A DNA stretch of 64,000 bases from Couchioplanes azureus. GTDB lineage: Bacteria > Actinomycetota > Actinomycetes > Mycobacteriales > Micromonosporaceae. Shown here piece by piece: positions 1 to 9,089 of the stretch. Both the position numbers and the translations under genes were made by a program. The notes beneath the pieces were generated by a model that saw only the letters and a list, made by a program, of their open reading frames with translations, did not search any database and was not told where the DNA came from. Position 1 is the first letter of the stretch, and each line of letters opens with the position of its first letter. Where the stretch lies: NCBI RefSeq assembly GCF_014648355.1, contig NZ_BMQY01000001.1, forward strand, positions 854,364-918,363, read 5' to 3'.

Positions 1-463
1 CCTCGACGGTCTGTGCGACCTCCTGACCGTACGCGCCGACGTTCTGGATCGGCGTCGCGCCCGCGGAGCCGGGAATGCCCGACAGCGCCTCGAGGCCCGA
101 GAGGCCCTCGGCGAGCGTCGCGGCCACGAACCCGTCCCACGGCTCTCCGGCGGCCACCCGCATCAGCACGCCCCGCGTATCGCGGCCGACCGCCCGCATC
201 CCCCGGGTGCGCAAGAGCATCACCTGTCCCGGAAAGCCCTCGTCGCCGATCACGACGTTGCTGCCACCGGCGAGAACCAGGACCCGGTCCCCCCGGCGAG
301 CGGCCGAGCGCATGATTGCTACCGCTTCGTCCGTTTCGGAGACCGGGGTCAGCGTGCCCGCGGGGCCACCGAGGCGTAGCGTCGTGTACGCCGCCAGCGA
401 ACTGGCATGCGCAGCAGATGCGGTGGCGGGCGGATCAGCACTAACGTCAGGCACGACGTTCAC
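1..463 (-). CDS. murB: UDP-N-acetylmuramate dehydrogenase MurB, N-terminal part (gene runs off the window)
   Basis: MurB reduces UDP-GlcNAc-enolpyruvate to UDP-MurNAc with FAD and NADPH in the cytoplasm, an early step of peptidoglycan synthesis. The visible 154 codons carry the FAD-binding motif AGGSNVVIGDEG and the family stretch GIPGSAGATPIQNVGAYGQEV, which continues into the missing part. The GTG at 463 is chosen as start; a second in-frame GTG lies three codons downstream. The C-terminal substrate-binding domain and the catalytic Ser and Glu lie outside the window. It is divergently placed from the isomerase-like gene at 522, with 58 bp between them. Confidence 0.93.
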   Translation of the reverse strand, partial: MNVVPDVSADPPATASAAHASSLAAYTTLRLGGPAGTLTPVSETDEAVAIMRSAARRGDRVLVLAGGSNVVIGDEGFPGQVMLLRTRGMRAVGRDTRGVLMRVAAGEPWDGFVAATLAEGLSGLEALSGIPGSAGATPIQNVGAYGQEVAQTVE

Positions 464-521
464 CCTAGGCCGACGGGTCCCGGGGAACGTACAGGTGGTC
501 CTCCTCGAGCGGGAGAAGCTG

Positions 522-1283
522 ATGAACAGGCTCAACGCGACGAAGGACTTCTGGCTGGCGGCGCTGCGCGCCGACGGGCCGGCGCTCCAGGACGCCGTCG
601 CCGAGACCGGCCCCGATGCCGTCGTGCCCGCGTGCCCGGGCTGGACGGTCGCGGATCTCACCGAGCACCTCACCGTGCTCTTGCGGTGGGTACGCGAGTC
701 GGTGCCCCGCGGCGTGACCGACCAGCCCGCCGATCGGGTGACCCCCGAGCCCCGCCCCGACTGGCCGGACGCGCTGGACGGGCTCCGCCGGGAGATGACC
801 GGCACGATCGAGACGCTCGACGCGCTCGACCCCGACCTCCCGGCCTGGACCTGGCCGGCGCAGGCCAGGAAGGCCGGATTCTGGCACCGGCGGATGGCCC
901 ACGAGATCTCGGTGCACCGCTGGGACGCCGAGACGGCCGCCGGCCGCCCGACCCCGATCGAGACGAAGCTCGCGGCCGACGGCGTCAGCGAGGTGCTCGA
1001 CACCTGGCTGCCCGCCGGCCGCCGCCAGGGCCCCACCGACCTGCACGGCGTCGTACACCTGGTGGCCACGGACGCGAGCTACGAGTGGTTCGTCCGCCTG
1101 CGCGGCGCGGGGCTCGCGCTGCTCGACACCGGCACGATCCTGGACTCCGACGACCACCACCCGCGGGCCGAGGCCCGGGGCAACGCCAGCGACCTGCTCC
1201 TGACGCTCATGGGCCGCTCGGCACCGGACGTGCTGACCATCACCGGCGACCCGCGCCTGTTCAGCGCCCTCCGAGCGGGTTGA
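522..1283 (+). CDS. Maleylpyruvate isomerase / DinB-like family protein (MDMPI)
   Basis: A 253-residue protein of the mycothiol-dependent maleylpyruvate isomerase N-terminal superfamily (DinB-like four-helix bundle with a metal site). It has the typical WTVADLTEHL segment at residues 41-50, whose His49 is a likely metal ligand, and a second His cluster in FWHRRMAHEISVHRWD. Members act in mycothiol-dependent ring-fission chemistry or have unknown roles; the exact substrate cannot be told here. ATG 522 follows a GGGAG ribosome site by a few bases; an in-frame GTG at 495 is an alternative start. No catabolic neighbours suggest a pathway. Confidence 0.8.
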   Translation: MNRLNATKDFWLAALRADGPALQDAVAETGPDAVVPACPGWTVADLTEHLTVLLRWVRESVPRGVTDQPADRVTPEPRPDWPDALDGLRREMTGTIETLDALDPDLPAWTWPAQARKAGFWHRRMAHEISVHRWDAETAAGRPTPIETKLAADGVSEVLDTWLPAGRRQGPTDLHGVVHLVATDASYEWFVRLRGAGLALLDTGTILDSDDHHPRAEARGNASDLLLTLMGRSAPDVLTITGDPRLFSALRAG

Positions 1284-1369
1284 TCCCGCGGCCGTAGGCT
1301 GTACCGGTCAGGTATGCAACGGCCGCGGTCCGGCAGGCGGCCGCCAGCACGCAGGGAGCGGTGAGGCGC

Positions 1370-2794
1370 ATGACGGCAACCGTCGAGGTGGAACCGGGCG
1401 GCGAACCACTGGCCACGGGGGGCAGGTTCCCGGACGGCTTCGTCTGGGGCGCGGCGACGGCGTCGTACCAGATCGAGGGCGCGGCGCGCGAGGACGGGCG
1501 CGGCCCGTCCATCTGGGACACCTTCAGCCGTACGCCGGGCCGGGTGCACGCCGGGCACACCGGGGACGTGGCCTGCGACCACTACCACCGCTACGTCGAG
1601 GACGTGGCGCTCATGGCGGAGCTCGGGCTCCGGGCGTACCGGTACTCCATCGCCTGGCCGCGGGTGCAGCCCGACGGCACCGGTCCGGTCAACACCCGCG
1701 GCCTGGACTTCTACGACCGGCTCACCGACGAGCTGATCGGCAAGGGCATCGACCCCGTGGTCACCCTCTACCACTGGGACCTGCCGCAGGCGCTGCAGGA
1801 CCGCGGCGGCTGGACGGTCCGGGACACCGCCGAGGCCTTCGCCGAGTACGCCGCCATCGTCCACGCCCGCCTCGGCGACCGCGTCGGCACCTGGACCACG
1901 CTGAACGAGCCGTGGTGCTCGGCGTACCTGGGCTACGCCAGCGGCCGGCACGCACCCGGCATCCAGGACCCGGCCGCGGCCTTCCGGGCCGTGCACCACC
2001 TGCTGCTCGGGCACGGCCTCGCCGCCCGCGCGCTGCGCTCGGCCGGCGCCCGCAGCGTCAGCATCACGCTCAACCCGGCGGCGGTCTTCCCGCTGGACCC
2101 CGCGAGCGAGGCCGACGCGCACGCCGCCCGGATCGTCGACGGGCTGCACAACCGGATCTTCCTGGACCCGCTGCTGCGCGGCGCGTACCCCGACGACATG
2201 CGCGAGCACATGGCCCGCTTCACCGACCTCAGCCACATCCGCGAGGGCGACGAGGCCGTCATCAACGCCCCGATCGACGTCCTCGGCGTCAACTTCTACA
2301 CGCCGGTGTACGTGTCGGCGCGGTCCGGCACGCCCGCCGCCGCGGACAACCCGGGCACCGAGGGCATCGCCTTCCGCGCCCCGGTCGGCCCGATCACCGA
2401 CATCGGTTGGCAGATCGAGCCCGCCGCGCTCACCAAGCTGCTGGACCGCCTGCACGCCGACTACGGCGTGCCGCTGCTGATCACCGAGAACGGCGCCGCG
2501 TACCCGGACGGCCCGGCGGCCGACGGCGAGGTCCACGACGCCGATCGCATCGACTATCTCGACGGGCATCTGCGCGCGTGCCTGGACGCCATTTCGCACG
2601 GCGTCGACCTCCGGGGATACTTCGCCTGGTCGCTGATGGACAATTTCGAATGGGCCGAGGGCTACCGGATGCGCTTCGGGCTCGTGCACGTGGACTACAC
2701 CACGCAGCGGCGGGTGCCGAAGGACAGTGCCAAGTGGTATCGGGAGGTGATCCGGCGCAACGGTCTCGGCGACCGGGCGCCGATCGGGGAGTGA
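1370..2794 (+). CDS. Family 1 glycoside hydrolase, beta-glucosidase
   Basis: A 474-residue GH1 enzyme, full length for the family, hydrolysing beta-glucosides by a retaining mechanism; no signal peptide, so probably cytoplasmic. The acid/base Glu sits in TLNEPW (about residue 180) and the nucleophile in LITENGA (about residue 373). The N-terminal [15 protein letters not shown] motif and the C-terminal WSLMDNFEW motif are both present. ATG 1370 is chosen; an in-frame GTG at 1361 would add three residues. The LacI-type gene begins 4 bp after the stop, so the two are probably co-transcribed and the regulator likely controls this enzyme. Confidence 0.93.
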   Translation: MTATVEVEPGGEPLATGGRFPDGFVWGAATASYQIEGAAREDGRGPSIWDTFSRTPGRVHAGHTGDVACDHYHRYVEDVALMAELGLRAYRYSIAWPRVQPDGTGPVNTRGLDFYDRLTDELIGKGIDPVVTLYHWDLPQALQDRGGWTVRDTAEAFAEYAAIVHARLGDRVGTWTTLNEPWCSAYLGYASGRHAPGIQDPAAAFRAVHHLLLGHGLAARALRSAGARSVSITLNPAAVFPLDPASEADAHAARIVDGLHNRIFLDPLLRGAYPDDMREHMARFTDLSHIREGDEAVINAPIDVLGVNFYTPVYVSARSGTPAAADNPGTEGIAFRAPVGPITDIGWQIEPAALTKLLDRLHADYGVPLLITENGAAYPDGPAADGEVHDADRIDYLDGHLRACLDAISHGVDLRGYFAWSLMDNFEWAEGYRMRFGLVHVDYTTQRRVPKDSAKWYREVIRRNGLGDRAPIGE

Positions 2795-2798
2795 GCCG

Positions 2799-3815
2799 AT
2801 GGTGACGCGGGACCGGCCGACCCTCGAGGCGGTGGCCAGACGGGCCGGCGTGTCACGCGCGACCGTCTCCCGCGTCGTGAACGGCTCGACGACGGTCGCG
2901 GTCGCGATCCGTGACGCGGTGCACCGGGCGGTCGAGGAGCTCGGGTACGTCCCCAACCAGGCGGCCCGCAGCCTGGTGACGCAGCGGACGGAGTCGATCG
3001 CGCTGATCCTGCCCGAGACCGCCACCCGGGTCTTCTCCGACGACCTGTTCTTCCCGGCGGTGATCCGCGGCGTCAGCATGGAGCTGGAAGCCGCCGACAA
3101 GCAGCTCGTGCTGATGATGGCGGGGTCGACGGCGGGCCACGGCCGGGTCGAGCGCTACGCCATGGCGGGACACGTCGACGGCGTCATGTTCGCCTCGATG
3201 CACGGCACGGATCCGCTGCCGGGCACGCTCGCCCGGCTCGGCATCCCGGTGGTGTGCAGCGGCCGGCCGATGAACCCGGCGGCGGTGCCGGTGCCGTACG
3301 TCGACGTGGACCACATCGGCGGGGTGGTGGCGGCCGTGCACCACCTGCGCGCCCTCGGCCGGCGCCGGATCGCCACCATCGCCGGCCCGCAGGACATGGT
3401 CGCCGGGATAGACCGGCTGACCGGCTACCGCACGGCGCTGGCGGAGGCGGGCCTGAGCGAGCATGTGGCGGTCGGCGACTTCACCCGCGAGTCGGGCATC
3501 CAGGCGATGCGCCGCCTGCTCGCCGACGACCCGGCCCTGGACGCGGTCTTCGTGGCCTCGGACATGATGGCGCACGGCGCGCTCCAGGCGCTGAAGGACG
3601 CGGGCCGGCGCATCCCCGCGGACGTGGCGGTGGTGGGCTTCGACGACTTCGAGATCAGCCGGCTCAGCGATCCGCCGCTGACGACCGTACGCCAGCCGAT
3701 CGTCGACATGGGCCGCACGATGGCCCGGCAGATGCTCGGCCTGGTCGACGGCCGCGCCGACGTCCCCACCGCCGTGGTCCTCCCCACGGAACTGGTCGTC
3801 CGCGCCTCGGCCTGA
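2799..3815 (+). CDS. LacI-family transcriptional regulator
   Basis: A 338-residue LacI/GalR repressor. The N-terminal helix-turn-helix (TLEAVARRAGVSRATVSRVV, residues 8-27) is followed by the hinge and a periplasmic-binding-protein-like sensor domain ending in the typical VVGFDDFEISRL and TTVRQP segments. It lies 4 bp downstream of the beta-glucosidase gene on the same strand, so it most likely senses a glucoside or sugar and represses that gene. I could not identify a convincing operator palindrome upstream of the glycosidase. Confidence 0.92.
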   Translation: MVTRDRPTLEAVARRAGVSRATVSRVVNGSTTVAVAIRDAVHRAVEELGYVPNQAARSLVTQRTESIALILPETATRVFSDDLFFPAVIRGVSMELEAADKQLVLMMAGSTAGHGRVERYAMAGHVDGVMFASMHGTDPLPGTLARLGIPVVCSGRPMNPAAVPVPYVDVDHIGGVVAAVHHLRALGRRRIATIAGPQDMVAGIDRLTGYRTALAEAGLSEHVAVGDFTRESGIQAMRRLLADDPALDAVFVASDMMAHGALQALKDAGRRIPADVAVVGFDDFEISRLSDPPLTTVRQPIVDMGRTMARQMLGLVDGRADVPTAVVLPTELVVRASA

Positions 3816-3819
3816 CCGC

Positions 3820-4335
3820 TCAGAACTCCGCCGCCACCCGGCGCGCGGTCTCGGCGGTCCCGGCACCGAACAGGACCAGCCGCACGGTACGCACCGCGGC
3901 CGGTTCCGCCGCCCGCAGGACGGTCAGCGCCTGGCGCACCGCGTCCTCGACCGGCCACCGGTAGACCCCGGCCGAGATCAGCGGGAACGCCACCGACGCG
4001 GCGCCCAGCTCGTCCGCGACCCGCAGCGAGTTCTCGTAGCAGGCACGCAGCAGCGCCGAACGGTCCTCGATGTGGTCGAACACCGGTCCCACCGTGTGCA
4101 CCACCCAGCGGGCGGGCAGCCGGCCCGCCGTCGTCGCCACCGCCTGCCCGGTCGGCAGGCCCCGGCCGTACCGGGCGGCACGCAGCGCCCGGCACTCGGC
4201 GAGGATCTCCGGACCGCCCTGGCGGTGGATCGCGCCGTCGACGCCGCCCCCGCCGAGCAGCGACGAGTTCGCCGCGTTGACGATCGCGTCGACCCGCTCG
4301 GCGGTGATGTCGCCCTGGACCAGCTCGACGTCCAT
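3820..4335 (-). CDS. Macro domain protein (O-acetyl-ADP-ribose deacetylase type)
   Basis: A 171-residue stand-alone macro domain, usual length for YmdB-like proteins, which bind ADP-ribose derivatives and hydrolyse O-acetyl-ADP-ribose or ADP-ribose on proteins. It shows GDITAERVDAIVNAANSSL near the N-terminus, the GGGGVDGAIH loop, and the phosphate-binding FPLISAGVYRWP segment. Its ATG overlaps the stop of the upstream EI24 gene by one base (TGATG), so translation of the two is probably coupled. Why a macro domain is paired with a CysZ-like membrane protein is unknown. Confidence 0.92.
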   Translation of the reverse strand: MDVELVQGDITAERVDAIVNAANSSLLGGGGVDGAIHRQGGPEILAECRALRAARYGRGLPTGQAVATTAGRLPARWVVHTVGPVFDHIEDRSALLRACYENSLRVADELGAASVAFPLISAGVYRWPVEDAVRQALTVLRAAEPAAVRTVRLVLFGAGTAETARRVAAEF

Positions 4336-5162
4336 CACAGCGCCTTCGTCGTGACGGTGTCGGCCGGCAGGCCGAGCACCTTGCGGGACAGCAGCGTCCC
4401 GCCCGCCACGGCCGCCGGCATGAGCAGGACCGCGCCCAGCGGGATCAGGAAACAGACGAAGACGGCGACGCCGAAGCCGAGCGCGAGCGGACGGCGGGCC
4501 CGCAGCGCGGCCCTGCGCTCGCGCAGGCGCTTGTCCCGCCGCTGGAACGGCACGCCGGTGAGCTCGACGGCGAGCAGCCAGCCGGCGACCGCGCCACCGA
4601 TCACGGGCACCACGGTCTGGCCCACCACCGGGACGAAGCCCGCCACGAGCAGCGGAATGCCGAACAGGACGGAGAGGCCGATGAGCCGCAGCGAATCCCG
4701 CAGGCTGCGGCCGAGCGAGGTCCACAGCGGCACCTCGACCTCGTCCGGGACGCCGCCGTAACGGTTCTCGACCAGGCTGGAGATCTTCTCGTAGAACGGG
4801 TCCCCGATCAGCAGCGTCACCGCGGTGAAGGTGAGCACCCCGAGCAGGCCGCCGACGCCCAGCAGGGCCACGCCGGCGAGGAGCCGGATCAGGTCGCGCC
4901 AGAGCCGGGACCAGTCGTCGGCGAACCAGGTCACCGCCGCGGAGAGGTCGCCGACGAAGGCGACGAGGGTGATCAGGGCGGCGCCGTACAGCAGGCCGGC
5001 GATCACGGCCGGCACCAGCCCCAGGCCGAGCAGTCTCGGGCTGCTCAGCACCAGGCCCAGGCCGCGGCCGAGCAGGCCGGCGCCGGTGAGGAACTCAGGC
5101 AGGGCACCGCCGGTCGCGCTCGCACCGCGGGCGGCCGTGGAACGCAGCGAAGAGTCACTCAC
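4335..5162 (-). CDS. EI24 domain membrane protein (CysZ-like)
   Basis: A 275-residue integral membrane protein of the EI24/CysZ superfamily. About four to five hydrophobic segments are visible, including GLGLVPAVIAGLLYGAALIT, a helix before LLIGDPFYEKIS (the family landmark), FGIPLLVAGFVPVVGQTVV and a last one near LGFGVAVFVCFLIPLGAVL. CysZ of enteric bacteria is a sulfate channel; in actinobacteria the role of EI24 proteins is unproven. It is the first gene of a two-gene unit with the macro-domain protein. Confidence 0.85.
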   Translation of the reverse strand: MSDSSLRSTAARGASATGGALPEFLTGAGLLGRGLGLVLSSPRLLGLGLVPAVIAGLLYGAALITLVAFVGDLSAAVTWFADDWSRLWRDLIRLLAGVALLGVGGLLGVLTFTAVTLLIGDPFYEKISSLVENRYGGVPDEVEVPLWTSLGRSLRDSLRLIGLSVLFGIPLLVAGFVPVVGQTVVPVIGGAVAGWLLAVELTGVPFQRRDKRLRERRAALRARRPLALGFGVAVFVCFLIPLGAVLLMPAAVAGGTLLSRKVLGLPADTVTTKAL

Positions 5163-5173
5163 AGTGGGTCAGC

Positions 5174-5620
5174 TTAGGACCTCTCGGCCAGCCACCTCCG
5201 CCGGAAGGACTCGGCGCTCGGCTCGGCGCTGGGCGAGGCGCTCGTCGCGACGGGGCTCGACGGCGGCTGCAGGATCGCGGTGGGCGTCGGCACGGGCGGC
5301 AGCGTCAGCGTCGGGCCCGGGGAACCGGAGGCCGCCGCCGACGGTACGGCCGAGCTCGGCGCGACGCTCGTGGGCGCACTCGGCGCGACGGACTCCACGA
5401 CGGACACCGGCTGGGGCGCCCGTGGCACCCACGTCGTGCCCGCACCGGACGCCGGGGAGGCGGCTTGCACCGGTGCGGTGCCGAAGCCGCCCGCTCCCCC
5501 GGGTGCGGTCGCGGACGGGGGCGCGGCGTCGGGCGTACCGAGCGTCCAGCCGAGGGCGACCGAGAACGGCAGGCCGAGCGCGACGATGCCGAAAAAGACG
5601 GATTTAGGGGAGAGCCGCAC
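5174..5620 (-). CDS. Pro/Ser/Ala-rich secreted or membrane-anchored hypothetical protein
   Basis: A 148-residue protein from a GTG start. It has a short basic N-terminus, one hydrophobic segment (residues about 8-25, IVALGLPFSVALGW) that could be a signal sequence or anchor, then a low-complexity tail rich in Pro, Ser, Ala and Thr. No catalytic motif is visible and I do not recognise a family. Codon use and GC are like the neighbours, and the strand and closeness (11 bp) to the EI24 gene suggest it may lead that transcript. Confidence 0.55.
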   Translation of the reverse strand: MRLSPKSVFFGIVALGLPFSVALGWTLGTPDAAPPSATAPGGAGGFGTAPVQAASPASGAGTTWVPRAPQPVSVVESVAPSAPTSVAPSSAVPSAAASGSPGPTLTLPPVPTPTAILQPPSSPVATSASPSAEPSAESFRRRWLAERS

Positions 5621-5768
5621 GCCATGAACACCGGTGGAGAGGCGGGAAAGGTTACGGCGTGAGACCTCTCATCCTCGACGGGCCGCCCGGCCTGCTTGAT
5701 CGCCAATGCCCGAAACCGGTACGGTCCACCGGCTCGCCTCCATTGCGGGCACCTTCCCTGGGAGAGAG

Positions 5769-6791
5769 ATGACCACCGGACGACCGCGCGTTCTCGCCGC
5801 GATGCTGACCCTCGCCCTCGGCGCCGGCACGGTCGCCGGCGCCGGCGTGCCGGGCTCGCCGGCCCGGGCGGAGGGCACCCTCTCGGGCACCTACCGCCTG
5901 GACGGCACGAGCATCTGGGCCGGGCAGCAGGTCACGCTCACCCAGACCGCCGTCTCCGACGGCACGCCGGAGACGGCGCCGCGGATCACGGTCGACTGGG
6001 GCGACTCCACGTCCTCGGAGTTCGCGGGCGGCAAGGCGACCCACAGCTACCCGGCGGCCGGCAGTTACACCGTCAAGGTGACGCTGGCCGACGACGGCGT
6101 CACGGTGCCGGGCACGATCGCCAACGCCACCTCCGTGGTGACCGTCCGCACCGCGGGCGGCACGTTCAGGTTCGACCCGGCGTGGAACTGGACCTGGCCG
6201 GGCGGCGGCCACGAGGCCACCCTGCGGCTCTCGGGCGTGCCCGCCGACACCACCCGGGTCTGGGTGAACTGGGGCGACGGCGACACCAGCCTGGTGCAGC
6301 GCACGCGGACGTCGGTCAAGCACCACTACGCGTTCGGGACGTACACCGCCAGCGTCACCCTGGAGAACGCGCAGGGCAGCATCACCAAGCCGGCCGGCAC
6401 GTACTCGCTGCGCGCGGACACGGCCAAGCCCACCGTCGCCCTGAAGGTGCCGGCCAACCCGACGCGGGCCTCCTCCTGGCGGACCGTCCAGGGCACCGCC
6501 AAGGACTCCCAGACCGGGATGGACGCGGTCGGCGTCCAGCTCTGGAAGTGGAAGGGCACGTCGGAGTACTACTACAACTTCGCGAAGTCCAAGTGGGTCA
6601 AGTACACCGGGGGCGTCACGCGGATCCCGGCGGCGGCCATCAAGTGGGTCCCGGTGAGCTCGGCGGGCGTGTGGAAGGTCAAGGTCGCCGGCCTCTCGAA
6701 GGGCTACCACCTCGAGGTCGACTACACGGCCCTGGACCGCGCCGGGAACGCCAACGGTCCGAAGTACCGGGTGCAGAAGCTCACGAAGTAG
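5769..6791 (+). CDS. Secreted protein with PKD-type repeats
   Basis: A 340-residue exported protein. ATG 5769 directly follows a GGAGAGAG ribosome site and opens a signal peptide ending near GSPARAEG; the frame is open further upstream but without a ribosome site. Two PKD-like beta-sandwich repeats follow, each with the hallmark W-G-D (VDWGDST, then VNWGDGDT) and a closing HSYPAAGSYTVKV or HHYAFGTYTASV strand. The C-terminal third is another beta-rich domain without an assigned name. PKD domains usually mediate binding at the cell surface; no catalytic module is present. Confidence 0.8.
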   Translation: MTTGRPRVLAAMLTLALGAGTVAGAGVPGSPARAEGTLSGTYRLDGTSIWAGQQVTLTQTAVSDGTPETAPRITVDWGDSTSSEFAGGKATHSYPAAGSYTVKVTLADDGVTVPGTIANATSVVTVRTAGGTFRFDPAWNWTWPGGGHEATLRLSGVPADTTRVWVNWGDGDTSLVQRTRTSVKHHYAFGTYTASVTLENAQGSITKPAGTYSLRADTAKPTVALKVPANPTRASSWRTVQGTAKDSQTGMDAVGVQLWKWKGTSEYYYNFAKSKWVKYTGGVTRIPAAAIKWVPVSSAGVWKVKVAGLSKGYHLEVDYTALDRAGNANGPKYRVQKLTK

Positions 6792-6795
6792 CGGG

Positions 6796-7683
6796 TCACT
6801 CCGCGTTCAGGAACTCGGAGATCCGCTCCCGCAGCTCCCGGCGGTGGGTCCACAGCACCGCCGGGCTGTCGTACACGTGCAGCCCGGCCCCGGGCAGGAG
6901 GCCGGCCAGGCGGTGCGCCCAGTCCGCCGGGTGCAGCGGGTCGCCGAGGCAGCCGATCACCAGCGCCCTGCCTCGCCACGCCCGCAGCGGCTCCTCGTCG
7001 GCGACGGCGGGCTCACGCCACACCGACTCCAGCTCGGGCGCCAACCCGTCGCGAAGCAACTGCTCCACCCGCTGGCGCAGATAGCTCCAGCCGGCCGGGG
7101 TGTCCCGCACGGCTCGGGGCAGTTCCGGCTCGACGGCCTCCGCCACCGCGGCGGCCTCGCCCGACTCCACCGCGGCGAGCAGGCGCCCGAGCCGCTCCTC
7201 GGCCGCCCGCGGGCGCACACCGTCCAGCGGCGCGGGCAGGTAGAACACGGCGCGCTCGAACCGGCCGGGATCGGCGGCGAGCAGCCGGCACAGCGCGGCG
7301 GCACCCATGCTGACCCCGAGCGCCCGGCTAGCCCCGGCCTGGTCGGCGACGGCACGCAGGTCGTCGGCGAGGTCGGCGAAGCTCCACGGCCCGGGCGGTG
7401 CGCCGGAACGGCCGTGGCCGCGGAAGTGGAAGAAGACCCGGCGGCCGGTCACTGCGCTGCCCAGCGGGCGGGTGCCGGTCAGGTCACCGGCGATGCCGTG
7501 GGCGAACACGGTGACCGGGTCGCCGACGCCGGTGACGAGCTGTTCCAGGCGCACGCCGTGGGGCGTGTCGACGAGCTCGGTGCGCGGGGCGGGCAGCGTG
7601 GGGCGGCCCGTGCGCGGTGCCGTCGGGCCCGGGCCGGGCGTCCGCGGGCCGCCCTGCGGAGGGGGCGGCCGGCGGAGCCTCAC
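6796..7683 (-). CDS. Alpha/beta-fold hydrolase
   Basis: A 295-residue alpha/beta hydrolase. Visible landmarks are VTVFAHGIAGD (oxyanion region), FFHFRGHGRSG, the nucleophile elbow GVSMGAA, and a late CLGDPLHPADW segment likely carrying the acid. No conserved His is obvious near the C-terminus apart from HVYDSP and THRRELRE. The first 40 residues are Pro/Arg-rich and not part of the fold. GTG 7683 overlaps the TGA of the DUF2516 gene (GTGA), so the two are translationally coupled. The substrate is unknown. Confidence 0.83.
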   Translation of the reverse strand: MRLRRPPPPQGGPRTPGPGPTAPRTGRPTLPAPRTELVDTPHGVRLEQLVTGVGDPVTVFAHGIAGDLTGTRPLGSAVTGRRVFFHFRGHGRSGAPPGPWSFADLADDLRAVADQAGASRALGVSMGAAALCRLLAADPGRFERAVFYLPAPLDGVRPRAAEERLGRLLAAVESGEAAAVAEAVEPELPRAVRDTPAGWSYLRQRVEQLLRDGLAPELESVWREPAVADEEPLRAWRGRALVIGCLGDPLHPADWAHRLAGLLPGAGLHVYDSPAVLWTHRRELRERISEFLNAE

Positions 7684-8003
7684 CAGAAGCCCTTGCCGTC
7701 CGAGAGGTCGCGCAGGCCGGGCCGGACGTCGAGCAGGTAGATCAGGGCGGCCGCGACGCCGATGAGGCTGAACAGGCCGGTGGCGCCCCGGTATCCGCCC
7801 AGCAGGGTGAGCACGATGCAGACGGCGAGGATGGCCAGCCACGCGCCCTTGGGCAGGGTGCCGATCGCCTGGAAGCCGTCGCCGCGCTGGGTGACGCAGT
7901 GGATGAGCGCGACGGCCTGCACCACGAGCGAGAAGATCATGACCACGAAGGCGATCAGGAACTCGACGTCGTCGTAGAAGATGGGGGTCGCGCTGTAAGC
8001 CAT
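7680..8003 (-). CDS. DUF2516 family membrane protein
   Basis: A 107-residue small membrane protein of an actinobacterial family of unknown function. Three hydrophobic segments are visible: FLIAFVVMIFSLVVQAVALI, AWLAILAVCIVLTLLG and ATGLFSLIGVAAALIYLL, the last followed by a polar LDVRPGLRDL tail typical of the family. It lies downstream of the XRE and HbhA-like genes, the same order as Rv0474-Rv0475-Rv0476 in M. tuberculosis as I recall it, and its stop overlaps the start of the hydrolase gene. Confidence 0.88.
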   Translation of the reverse strand: MAYSATPIFYDDVEFLIAFVVMIFSLVVQAVALIHCVTQRGDGFQAIGTLPKGAWLAILAVCIVLTLLGGYRGATGLFSLIGVAAALIYLLDVRPGLRDLSDGKGFW

Positions 8004-8018
8004 GATTGCCAGTCTATG

Positions 8019-8050
8019 CCGCGGGCCCCGGCTTTCACCGGGGCCCGCGG
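8019..8050 (-). terminator. Strong hairpin terminator after the HbhA-like gene
   Basis: A perfect 13-bp inverted repeat, CCGCGGGCCCCGG at 8019-8031 and its complement at 8038-8050, with a 6-base loop. It lies between the HbhA-like stop and the DUF2516 start. There is no T-tract, as is common for actinobacterial terminators. It may separate or attenuate transcription between these two same-strand genes. Confidence 0.7.
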
Positions 8051-8074
8051 ATCATTCGGATGTCGTGGTGCGCG

Positions 8075-8545
8075 TCAGTTGCCGGCCGGACGGGCGGCGG
8101 CCTTCTTGCGGGGCTTCGGCGCCGGGGCCGAGGCGGCGTCGGCGGCCTTGGCGGCCTCGACGGCCTTCGGCTCCTCGGTGGTCTCGATGTCGGCGTTGAC
8201 CACCTCGGCGGCCTCGACGACACCGGTGCCGACGACCCGCTCGCCGCGCGCGACCAGCGAGGTGTAGACGGCGATGGCGCGCTCCTGCGCGAGCTGGGCG
8301 AAGTGCACCGCGCTGGCCGTGGCGGTGCTGCGGAGCTTGTCGAAGTCGGTGGTGGCGGCCTTGTCCTTCAGCGACGTGGCGGTGCTGCCGGCCGCGTCGT
8401 TCGCCACCTTGAGCGAGGCGACGGCGCGGTCGCTCAGCTCGCTGACCACCGCGGGAAGCTTGCGCAGCTCCTGCCAGGCGAGGTCGCCAGCGCCGGCGGC
8501 GGCGTAGAGCGGCGCGGGGATGCGGGTCTTGGTCTGCTCGGTCAT
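8075..8545 (-). CDS. HbhA-like (heparin-binding hemagglutinin homologue) protein
   Basis: A 156-residue protein with a long amphipathic helical region (residues about 15-110, rich in Ala, Leu, Val and charged residues) and a C-terminal Lys/Ala/Pro-rich tail ending in PKPRKKAAARPAGN. Mycobacterial HbhA has this design: a coiled coil and a Lys-rich tail that binds heparan sulfate. Here the tail is short, so an adhesin role should not be assumed; lipid or membrane organisation is another option. It starts 4 bases after the XRE gene ends, matching the mycobacterial order regulator-hbhA. Confidence 0.72.
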   Translation of the reverse strand: MTEQTKTRIPAPLYAAAGAGDLAWQELRKLPAVVSELSDRAVASLKVANDAAGSTATSLKDKAATTDFDKLRSTATASAVHFAQLAQERAIAVYTSLVARGERVVGTGVVEAAEVVNADIETTEEPKAVEAAKAADAASAPAPKPRKKAAARPAGN

Positions 8546-8548
8546 GTC

Positions 8549-9067
8549 CTACTCCTCGGGCTGAGTGGTCGGGGGTTTCGCGGTCTTCGGTGCAGGTGCC
8601 CGGCCGGCCTCGGCGACGGCGATGTCGCGCACGACGGCCCGGAGCGCCTCGTCCTCGTCGGGCACCTCCGCCTCGCCCTGCTCCGGCGTCGGGTCGCCGG
8701 CCGCGTCGGCCGCGGGGGCGTGGCGGGCGTTCTCGTTGCGGAACGTCTCGTAGATCTGTGACAGCGACTGCTTCTGCGCGATCGTCAGATCCGGATCGAC
8801 CGCGATGGCGGCCAGCACTCCCTGCTGGCCCTCTCCGTCGAGCAGGCCGGCGCGCAGGTACATCACGGGCGTCGACACCCGCAGCGCGCTGGCCAGTTGC
8901 TGCAGCACCTCGGCGCTGGGCTTGCGCAGGCCCCGCTCGATCTGGCTCAGGTACGGGTTGCTGACGCCCGCCTTGTCGGCGAGCTGCCGGAGCGAGATCT
9001 TCGCGGTCTGCCGCAGGTCACGGATGAACGAGCCGATGTCCTGGGGCAGATCCTTGGGTGTGGCCAC
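8549..9067 (-). CDS. XRE-family helix-turn-helix regulator upstream of the HbhA-like gene
   Basis: A 172-residue regulator. The Cro/C1-type helix-turn-helix is at about residues 14-70 (SLRQLADKAGVSNPYLSQIE within it), followed by an alpha-helical region and a disordered acidic C-terminus ending in PPTTQPEE. GTG 9067 is the likely start; the frame is open a little further upstream but would read through the inverted repeat at 9090-9126, which is a likely operator. The gene heads an apparent operon with the HbhA-like gene and probably DUF2516. Confidence 0.9.
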   Translation of the reverse strand: MATPKDLPQDIGSFIRDLRQTAKISLRQLADKAGVSNPYLSQIERGLRKPSAEVLQQLASALRVSTPVMYLRAGLLDGEGQQGVLAAIAVDPDLTIAQKQSLSQIYETFRNENARHAPAADAAGDPTPEQGEAEVPDEDEALRAVVRDIAVAEAGRAPAPKTAKPPTTQPEE

Positions 9068-9089
9068 GCCCTCGACGGTAGCCCCCGGT

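Noticed and set aside
452..470. GTTCACC-like sequence near the murB start
   Set aside because: A single half without an 11-base partner; not enough for a PHO box.
1288..1326. GCGGCCG...CGGCCGC repeat upstream of the beta-glucosidase
   Set aside because: Short GC-only arms are expected by chance in this DNA; not accepted as LacI operator.
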